Positions 58,465-64,000 of a stretch of 64,000 nucleotides of DNA are shown piece after piece; position 1 is the stretch's first letter, and every line of letters starts with the position of its first letter. The position numbers and the translations under genes are program-made. The notes below the pieces were generated by a model. The model was not told where the DNA came from. It saw nothing but the letters and a program-made list of their open reading frames with translations, and did not search any database. Source of the stretch: Streptomyces anulatus (GTDB lineage: Bacteria > Actinomycetota > Actinomycetes > Streptomycetales > Streptomycetaceae); NCBI RefSeq assembly GCF_014650675.1, contig NZ_BMVK01000009.1:186001-250000 (forward strand). Direction: 5' to 3'.

Positions 58465-59805
58465 TCAACCCCGCTGCGCGCGGATGAGGTCGCGATACCA
58501 GGCGAAGGATGCCTTCGGGGTGCGGACCTGCGTCTCGTGGTCCACGTGGACCAGGCCGAAGCGCTGGTGGTAGCCCTCGGCCCATTCGAAGTTGTCGAGG
58601 AGGGTCCAGGTGAAGTAGCCGCGTACGTCCACCCCCTGGGCGACCGCCGCGTCGACGGCCTGGAGGTGGGTGTCCAGGTAGTCGATGCGGTCCAGGTCGA
58701 GGACCTTTCCGTCCGGGGTGAGGACGTCTTCGGCCGAGCAGCCGTTCTCGGTGATGTAGAGGGGCGGAAGGGCGGTCGGGTAGCGGTCCTTGAGGGTGAC
58801 GAGGAGTTCTCGCAGGCCGTCCGGGACCACCGGCCAGTCGAAGGCCGTGCGGCGGTAGCCCTCGATGGGGGCCTCCTCGAAGGGGAGGCCGTCAGGAGTC
58901 GCCGGAGCCTGGATGCGGGTGGGGTTGTAGTAGTTGATGCCCAGGGCGTCCAGGGGGGTCGAGATGAGGTCCAGGTCGCCGTCCTGGATCCAGGCGTCAA
59001 GGGTGGCGTCCGCGCCGAAGGCCGTCAGGTCGGGGTACGTGCCTTTGAGGATCGGGTCGTTGAAGAGGCGGTTGTGCAGGTTGTCGTAGGCCTGCGCGGC
59101 GGCGTGGTCGGCAGGGGTGCTGGAGGCGGGCCAGACCGGGGTGCAGTTGTTGGAGATCATCACCTGCAGGCCGCGGCCGCGCAGCTCCCGCAGCGCCAGG
59201 CCGTGGCCGAGCAGCTGGTGGTGGGCGACCGGCAGGCAGTCCAGGAACAGGGTGCGGCCCGGCGCGTGGGTGCCCAGGCCGTAGCCCCAGACCATATGGA
59301 TGAACGGTTCGTTGAGCGTGATCCACGTACGGACGCGGTCGCCGAGCCGGTCGGCCGCGATCGCGGCGTACTCGGCGAAGCGGTGCGCCGTGTCGCGGTT
59401 CAGCCAGCCTCCCTCGTCCTCAAGGGCTTGCGGGAGGTCCCAGTGGAAGAGGGTCGGGACGGGTTCGATGCCGCGAGACAGCAGGCCGTCGACCAGGCGG
59501 TCGTAGAAGTCCAGGCCCTTGATGTTGGCCTCGCCCCTGCCGGTGGGCTGGATGCGCGGCCAGGCGATGGAGAAGCGGTAGCCGGTGAGGCCCGCCTCGG
59601 CCATCAGGTCGAGGTCCTGCTCGTACCGGTGGTAGTGATCGCAGGCAACCTCGCCGGTGTGCCCGTCGCGGATCGTGCCCGGGCGGGCCGTGAAGGTGTC
59701 CCAGACCGATGGTCCGCGGCCGTCCTCCCGGGTGGCGCCCTCGACCTGGTACGACGCCGTCGACGCGCCCCAGACGAAGTCCGCGGGCAGATGGTTCAGT
59801 GTCAC
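58465..59805 (-). CDS. Beta-glucosidase-type glycosidase (GH1)
   Basis: A 446-residue GH1 enzyme: FVWGASTASYQVEGA at the N-terminus, acid/base Glu in TWITLNEPF, nucleophile Glu in YITENGC. It has no signal peptide, so it hydrolyses beta-glycosides taken up by the cell. The GTG at 59805 follows GAGGGGG. A perfect palindrome 15 bases upstream and the divergent TetR gene suggest repression. It is the third of three sugar genes on this strand, though the TetR gene separates it from the other two. Confidence 0.95.
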   Translation of the reverse strand: MTLNHLPADFVWGASTASYQVEGATREDGRGPSVWDTFTARPGTIRDGHTGEVACDHYHRYEQDLDLMAEAGLTGYRFSIAWPRIQPTGRGEANIKGLDFYDRLVDGLLSRGIEPVPTLFHWDLPQALEDEGGWLNRDTAHRFAEYAAIAADRLGDRVRTWITLNEPFIHMVWGYGLGTHAPGRTLFLDCLPVAHHQLLGHGLALRELRGRGLQVMISNNCTPVWPASSTPADHAAAQAYDNLHNRLFNDPILKGTYPDLTAFGADATLDAWIQDGDLDLISTPLDALGINYYNPTRIQAPATPDGLPFEEAPIEGYRRTAFDWPVVPDGLRELLVTLKDRYPTALPPLYITENGCSAEDVLTPDGKVLDLDRIDYLDTHLQAVDAAVAQGVDVRGYFTWTLLDNFEWAEGYHQRFGLVHVDHETQVRTPKASFAWYRDLIRAQRG

Positions 59806-59819
59806 GCACAACCCCCTCA

Positions 59820-59840
59820 AACATGAGTAGAGCTCATGTT
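59820..59840. promoter_or_regulatory. TetR operator of the glycosidase region
   Basis: AACATGAG and CTCATGTT with a 5-base spacer form a perfect palindrome between the divergent GH1 and TetR genes, overlapping the GH1 upstream region. Confidence 0.82.
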
Positions 59841-59866
59841 AGTCGGTTCGATGGGATGATGGAAGC

Positions 59867-60517
59867 GTGAACCAAGACCGCACTACAGGGACGCCGCGCC
59901 GGCTTCCGGTCCAAAAACGCAGCCTCGAACGCTTCGAACGGCTCCTTGACGCCTGCGCCGAACTCCTCGACGAGGTCGGCTACTCCGGGCTGACCACCAA
60001 GGAGGTGGCGCGCCGGGCCGAAGTACCGATCGGCACGCTCTACCAGTTCTTCTCCGACCGGGAGGGGCTGGTCGGAGCGCTCGCCGCCCGCAACCTGGAG
60101 TCCTTCCTGGGGCGGGTCACCGAGCGCCTTGAGCGCGAGGCGCCCGACGGGGTCGCGGGCATGGTGGAGGTGACCGTCGACGAGTTCGTGGCCATGCGGC
60201 GCACGATCACCGGGTTCGGTGTGGTCGACTTCGGCGCGGCGGGCCAGGACCACACCCTGGAGCCGGGCCGGGACAACAACACCGCGGTCGCCGGACAGCT
60301 GCGCGCACTGACCGCCTCCCTGACCGGCGTCGAGGACGACGCCGAACTGGAGCTCGCCCTGCGGGTGGCCCTGGAGTGCGCGGACGGTGTGCTGCAACTG
60401 GCCTTCCGCACCCACCCGCAGGGCGACCCCCAGCTGATCGCCGAGTGCAAACGCGTCCTCAACAGCTACTTGAACGACCGACTCCGGATGCTGCCCCTCC
60501 GTCAGCAGAAGCGCTAA
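59867..60517 (+). CDS. TetR-family regulator of the glycosidase module
   Basis: A 216-residue regulator with the helix-turn-helix TTKEVARRAEVPIGTLYQFF. It probably binds the palindrome at 59820-59840 and controls itself and the GH1 gene. Its stop overlaps the stop of the convergent MFS gene by two to three bases. Confidence 0.93.
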   Translation: MNQDRTTGTPRRLPVQKRSLERFERLLDACAELLDEVGYSGLTTKEVARRAEVPIGTLYQFFSDREGLVGALAARNLESFLGRVTERLEREAPDGVAGMVEVTVDEFVAMRRTITGFGVVDFGAAGQDHTLEPGRDNNTAVAGQLRALTASLTGVEDDAELELALRVALECADGVLQLAFRTHPQGDPQLIAECKRVLNSYLNDRLRMLPLRQQKR

Positions 60518-61803
60518 CGAACGGACTTGACTTTCCAGACCAGTACCGCGCCGAGCGCCGACATGGCCGCAGAGCACAGGAACAGCGAGCTGTAGCCGCC
60601 CGGGCCTCCGAGCACGAGCGAGGCGATCGGGGGGACGAGCACGTACGGCAGGGACGTCATCAGGTTGGCGAGGGCCATGTCCTTGCCTCGGTCCGCCGAC
60701 GCCGGGAGCACCTCGGTGACCAGGGCGGTGTCGACGGCCAGGTACACGCCGTAGCCGAGGCCCAGGATGACCGCCGCGACCAGCGTCATGGTCCACGTGG
60801 GCGACAGGGCGAGCGGGACCGCGGCGACGGCCATCGTCAGGCCGCCGAGGAAGACCAGCATGCGTCGCTTGCCGAGCCGGTCGGAGAGCCAGCCGCTGAG
60901 GACGACCGTGGAGATCGTGGCCAGGCTGTTGATGCCGATCACGATGAGCAGGCCGTCCTCGGTGGACTGACCGGGGAACAGGCGCTCGTAGTGCAGGACG
61001 TCGTCCAGGAAGTACGGCAGGTAGAGGGTGCCCATGCCGTAGCCGAGACCCATGATGAAGCGGGAGCTCATCGCCCAGACGAAGTCGGGGTGGGCGCGCG
61101 GGCTGATCCGGTAGCCGTCCAGGAAGGCCCGCGGCGAGAACGGCTCGCGGTGTGCGTGGGGAAGCGGCGGGTCCTTCATCGTGAACGCGAACAGCAGGAT
61201 GAGCAGCGGCAGTCCGGCCATCAGCAGGTACTGGGCGGGAAAGCCCGTGACCAGGCCGATCAGCAGGCCGCCCGCGATCAGGGCACCGGCCTGCGGGACC
61301 ATCGCCCAGCCAAGGACCGCGCCACGTTGCGTGACCGGGACCTGGTCGGGCACCACCGGGGAGAGCCCGGCACCGATGATCATGAATGAGGCGGACAGGA
61401 CGAGGGAGCCGAGCGCGAGCCCGGCGACCGTCGTCTGGAGGCCGGTGAAGACCAGCGTCGCCACGCAGACCAGCGAGCCCGCGAGCAGCCACGGGCGGCG
61501 GCGGCCGAACCGGCTGGTGGTGCGGTCGCTGAGCGCGCCGGCCAAGGGGGCGATGACGATGCCCGAGATCGCGCCCATCATGCTGACCCAGGCGTAGCTG
61601 CCGACTTTGCCCGCCGGGTCGATCTGTGCGATCTGCTCGGGCATCAGGAACGTGGTCGGCACGTGCATCGGGATGAACACCCCGACGTTGGCCAGGACAT
61701 ACAGGGCGACCCAGCCGGGGCCGACCCGGCGGACGGGCTCGGCGAGGGCATCGGAGCGCTCCGGCGCCTCGACTGGCTCGCGCTGCTCGGGGGCCAGGCT
61801 CAT
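60514..61803 (-). CDS. MFS sugar transporter
   Basis: A 429-residue carrier with about 12 spans. It has the sugar-cation-symporter-like loop LSDRTTSRFGRRRPWLL after the second or third helix and SGWLSDRLGKRRMLVF in the second half. It likely imports an oligosaccharide or glycoside for the adjacent GH36 and GH1 enzymes. Its ATG at 61803 overlaps the alpha-galactosidase stop (ATGA). Confidence 0.9.
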   Translation of the reverse strand: MSLAPEQREPVEAPERSDALAEPVRRVGPGWVALYVLANVGVFIPMHVPTTFLMPEQIAQIDPAGKVGSYAWVSMMGAISGIVIAPLAGALSDRTTSRFGRRRPWLLAGSLVCVATLVFTGLQTTVAGLALGSLVLSASFMIIGAGLSPVVPDQVPVTQRGAVLGWAMVPQAGALIAGGLLIGLVTGFPAQYLLMAGLPLLILLFAFTMKDPPLPHAHREPFSPRAFLDGYRISPRAHPDFVWAMSSRFIMGLGYGMGTLYLPYFLDDVLHYERLFPGQSTEDGLLIVIGINSLATISTVVLSGWLSDRLGKRRMLVFLGGLTMAVAAVPLALSPTWTMTLVAAVILGLGYGVYLAVDTALVTEVLPASADRGKDMALANLMTSLPYVLVPPIASLVLGGPGGYSSLFLCSAAMSALGAVLVWKVKSVR

Positions 61804-63866
61804 CGGGGCAGTCTCCTGAGGTGGACGAGCTCGCTCGTCCGGTCGAAGGGCAGCAGCGGCGGAAGGCCGTGGCTCAGCAGGACGGCGCCCTCGTGGACGG
61901 CGCCGCTGTCCTCGTCCTGGTAGCGGGCGTCGGGGTCGAGGCCCTTCAGCCGGGTCCGGGCAGCGGTGCGGGTCAGCGCGGACGGCTGGAACTGGAGGAC
62001 GACGACCTCGTCCCGGGTGACGTACTGCACGGCGTCGTGATCGAGGCGGTACTGGACGCCGCCGTGCACCACGGGCCGGATCCGCTTGTACTGCCCCACC
62101 AGCATGCGGGCCCACGCCAGGTCCTCCTCGCTCCAGTTCCGCAGATCGCCGCCGATGCCGAGGGCTCCGGCCATCGAGACGTGGAAGCGGTAGCGGATCG
62201 AGGTCGCGCGGGCGGTGTGGCTGTTCGGGCTGTCGGTGACCCAGGCGCCCATGGTCCGGGCGGGCAGCAGCTGTCCGTGGCCGTGCTGGATCGCGACCCG
62301 GTCGGCAGCGTCCGTGTTGTCCGACGCCCAGATCTGGTCGGCGCGGGCAAGGACACCGAGGTCGGCCCGGCCGCCACCGCCCGCGCAGGACTCCAGATAC
62401 AGGCCGGGACGGGCGGCGCGCAGCCGGTCCATCACCTCGTAGACCCCACGTGTGTGCTCGATCCACACACGATCGGGGTCGGTGGCGCCGGGCTGTCCCG
62501 CCTCGCTGAAGGGCCGGTTCATGTCCCATTTCAGGAAGGCCACGTCCAGCTCGGTGACGGTCCTGACCAGCCATTCGACCGCCCACTCACGGACGTCGCG
62601 CCGGGCGAAGTTCAGTACGTGCTGGTTGCGGCGCTGCGTGCGGGTGCGGCCGTCCTGGCTCAGGATCCAGTCGGGGCGGCCGCGGAAGAGGTCGCTGTCG
62701 GGGTTGACCGCCTCGGGCTCGACCCACAGGCCGAAGCCCATGCCCAGGGCGCGTACGTGGTCGGCGAGCGGGCCGAGGCCCCCGGGGAACCGGTCGGGGT
62801 TGGGCCACCAGTCGCCGAGCCCGGCCGCATCGCCGGTACGAGCGCCGAACCAGGCGTCGTCCACGACGAACACCTCGACGCCGAGGCCCGCGGCGAGGCC
62901 GGCCAGTTGTCTCTGCTGCTTCTCGCTGATGTCGAACTCGGTCGCCTCCCAGGAGTTGTAGATCAGCGGGCGTTCGGCCGGGCGGGCGGGCAGCACCTCC
63001 TCTTCGACGAAGGCGTGCCAGCGGCGACTGGTGCCGCCGAAGCCGTCGGGGGCGTAGAGGCCGGTGAAGACAGGGGTCTCCAGGTGCTCACCCGCAGCCA
63101 GTCTCCAGACCAGACCCTCGTGGCCGAATCCGCCGGTCCAGGAGGCACGGCCGTACGGATCGCGACGCACGGTGATGCGGCGGCTGCCGCTCCAGGCGAG
63201 AGCCGCGCTCCACACCTCGCCGTGTTCCTCGGCGGCGTCTCGTGCGTCGAGCATCAGCCAGGGCCCCGCGTGCTGGCCCGTGATGCCCAGGCGGCTGGTG
63301 AACACGCTCTCCCCGACGGGCACATGGTCGCGCCGGAGCTGGAACTCCCGGCCCCACTCCCCCACCACGTGGCTGACCCGGTAGTCGTCGCGGGCGGGCA
63401 GTGTCCAGGCGGCGGAGTCAAGGCGCAGGACGTCCACCTGCTCGCCCGCGGTGAGGACGGCCCAACGCTCGATCTGGTCGTGGCCGTCCCGGATCCGGTA
63501 GTTCAGGTCGAGGGAGAGGCGGCGGACCCGGTCGGTGAAGGACAGGGTGAGCCGGCCGTCCTCGACCGCGTGCGCGACGAACCGCCATGCGAAGCCGCGG
63601 ACCCCGTCGGCGAACCGGACGGTCAGCGACGGCGCCCCGAAGCGCAGGCCGCCCTCGACCGCGTACTCCTCTCCCCCCGGGTCGTCGCCGCCGGGGTCCT
63701 CGGCGGGCAGGTCGGCCGCGACGGCGACGGCCTGCTCCAGGCTCAGCGGCCGGCCCCAGTGCACGTGCCGGGGGACGTCGTCGGCGTCGAGGCGGAAGGC
63801 GTAGGAGGTGCCGGGTGTGCACAGCAGCCAGAGGCGGGCGGCGGAGTCGTAGGTGATCACACGCAT
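61800..63866 (-). CDS. Alpha-galactosidase (GH36)
   Basis: A 688-residue enzyme with the GH36 barrel: nucleophile Asp in LKWDMNRPFSE, acid/base Asp in WASDNTDAADR, and the substrate loops FVVDDAWFGAR and YLESCAGGGGR. It has no export signal, so it acts inside the cell on alpha-galactosides such as melibiose or raffinose. It is co-transcribed with the sugar MFS gene and precedes the TetR and GH1 unit. Confidence 0.96.
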   Translation of the reverse strand: MRVITYDSAARLWLLCTPGTSYAFRLDADDVPRHVHWGRPLSLEQAVAVAADLPAEDPGGDDPGGEEYAVEGGLRFGAPSLTVRFADGVRGFAWRFVAHAVEDGRLTLSFTDRVRRLSLDLNYRIRDGHDQIERWAVLTAGEQVDVLRLDSAAWTLPARDDYRVSHVVGEWGREFQLRRDHVPVGESVFTSRLGITGQHAGPWLMLDARDAAEEHGEVWSAALAWSGSRRITVRRDPYGRASWTGGFGHEGLVWRLAAGEHLETPVFTGLYAPDGFGGTSRRWHAFVEEEVLPARPAERPLIYNSWEATEFDISEKQQRQLAGLAAGLGVEVFVVDDAWFGARTGDAAGLGDWWPNPDRFPGGLGPLADHVRALGMGFGLWVEPEAVNPDSDLFRGRPDWILSQDGRTRTQRRNQHVLNFARRDVREWAVEWLVRTVTELDVAFLKWDMNRPFSEAGQPGATDPDRVWIEHTRGVYEVMDRLRAARPGLYLESCAGGGGRADLGVLARADQIWASDNTDAADRVAIQHGHGQLLPARTMGAWVTDSPNSHTARATSIRYRFHVSMAGALGIGGDLRNWSEEDLAWARMLVGQYKRIRPVVHGGVQYRLDHDAVQYVTRDEVVVLQFQPSALTRTAARTRLKGLDPDARYQDEDSGAVHEGAVLLSHGLPPLLPFDRTSELVHLRRLPR

Positions 63867-63942
63867 CCTTGAAGGTGACGGGGACCGGCCGGTCCTCGAA
63901 GGCGAGTCCGCACCGGGCGGAATCAGGCAGCAGTCACCGCGA

Positions 63943-63977
63943 CCGGCCGGATCACGTGGGAGCGCTGATCCGGCCGG
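63943..63977. terminator. Hairpin near the right edge
   Basis: CCGGCCGGATCA and its exact complement enclose an 11-base loop. It lies upstream of the alpha-galactosidase gene and probably ends a gene beyond the window. Confidence 0.75.
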
Positions 63978-64000
63978 CCCGTGCGGTACCGCCTCAGCCG

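Overview
The window looks like the chromosome of a Streptomyces. GC content is very high, GTG and even TTG starts are common, and stop/start overlaps (ATGA, GTGA) join neighbouring genes. It also carries a Streptomyces-type subtilisin inhibitor, an actinobacterial iron box of the DmdR type, and zinc-free ribosomal protein paralogues next to Zur-like boxes. No rRNA, tRNA, CRISPR array or complete insertion sequence was seen.

Region 1 (1-12850) looks like one zinc-starvation regulon with an unusual passenger. A small RiPP locus (44-aa precursor, E1-like leader-binding partner, CocE-type hydrolase, YcaO enzyme and the start of one more gene) lies directly downstream of a FecB/FecC/FecD/FecE-type metallophore importer. 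A divergent beta-propeller gene follows, then rpsN-rpmB and rpmG-rpmE2-CobW-like-rpsR, which encode Cys-depleted ribosomal proteins. Zur-like palindromes occur before the RiPP precursor, before the importer and before the ribosomal genes. The inferred model is a zinc-responsive peptide, possibly a metallophore, co-regulated with its uptake system.

Region 2 (12891-19690) holds a DHA2 drug exporter, a subtilisin inhibitor with P1 Arg, and an iron-box-controlled siderophore importer (ATPase, lipoprotein, double permease). Region 3 (19706-34093) is a complete L-rhamnose system: GH78 rhamnosidase, rhamnulokinase, aldolase/dehydrogenase fusion, isomerase, a divergent ABC importer and a LacI repressor with two candidate operators. 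A 205-bp MITE-like element sits before the repressor.

Region 4 (about 34109-48093) contains what looks like a compact, unassigned biosynthetic cluster. Seven genes from 44587 to 37256 overlap or nearly abut: acylating aldehyde dehydrogenase, hydroxy-oxoacid aldolase, JmjC-like cupin oxygenase, alpha-oxoamine synthase, CitE-like lyase, ornithine-cyclodeaminase-like enzyme and an ATP-grasp-like ligase. A MaoC hydratase follows. An exporter and a second ATP-grasp-like gene diverge from a 640-bp control region. Two tiny upstream ORFs are coupled to the first gene of each arm. No PKS, NRPS or pathway regulator is visible.

Region 5 (48185-64000) is mixed: a hydrolase lacking its nucleophile, a secreted matrixin-like protease with a partner, an organomercurial lyase with its MerR and promoter, a Ser/Thr kinase, a TetR-controlled FtsX-type ABC transporter, and a TetR-controlled glycoside module (GH1, sugar MFS, GH36).
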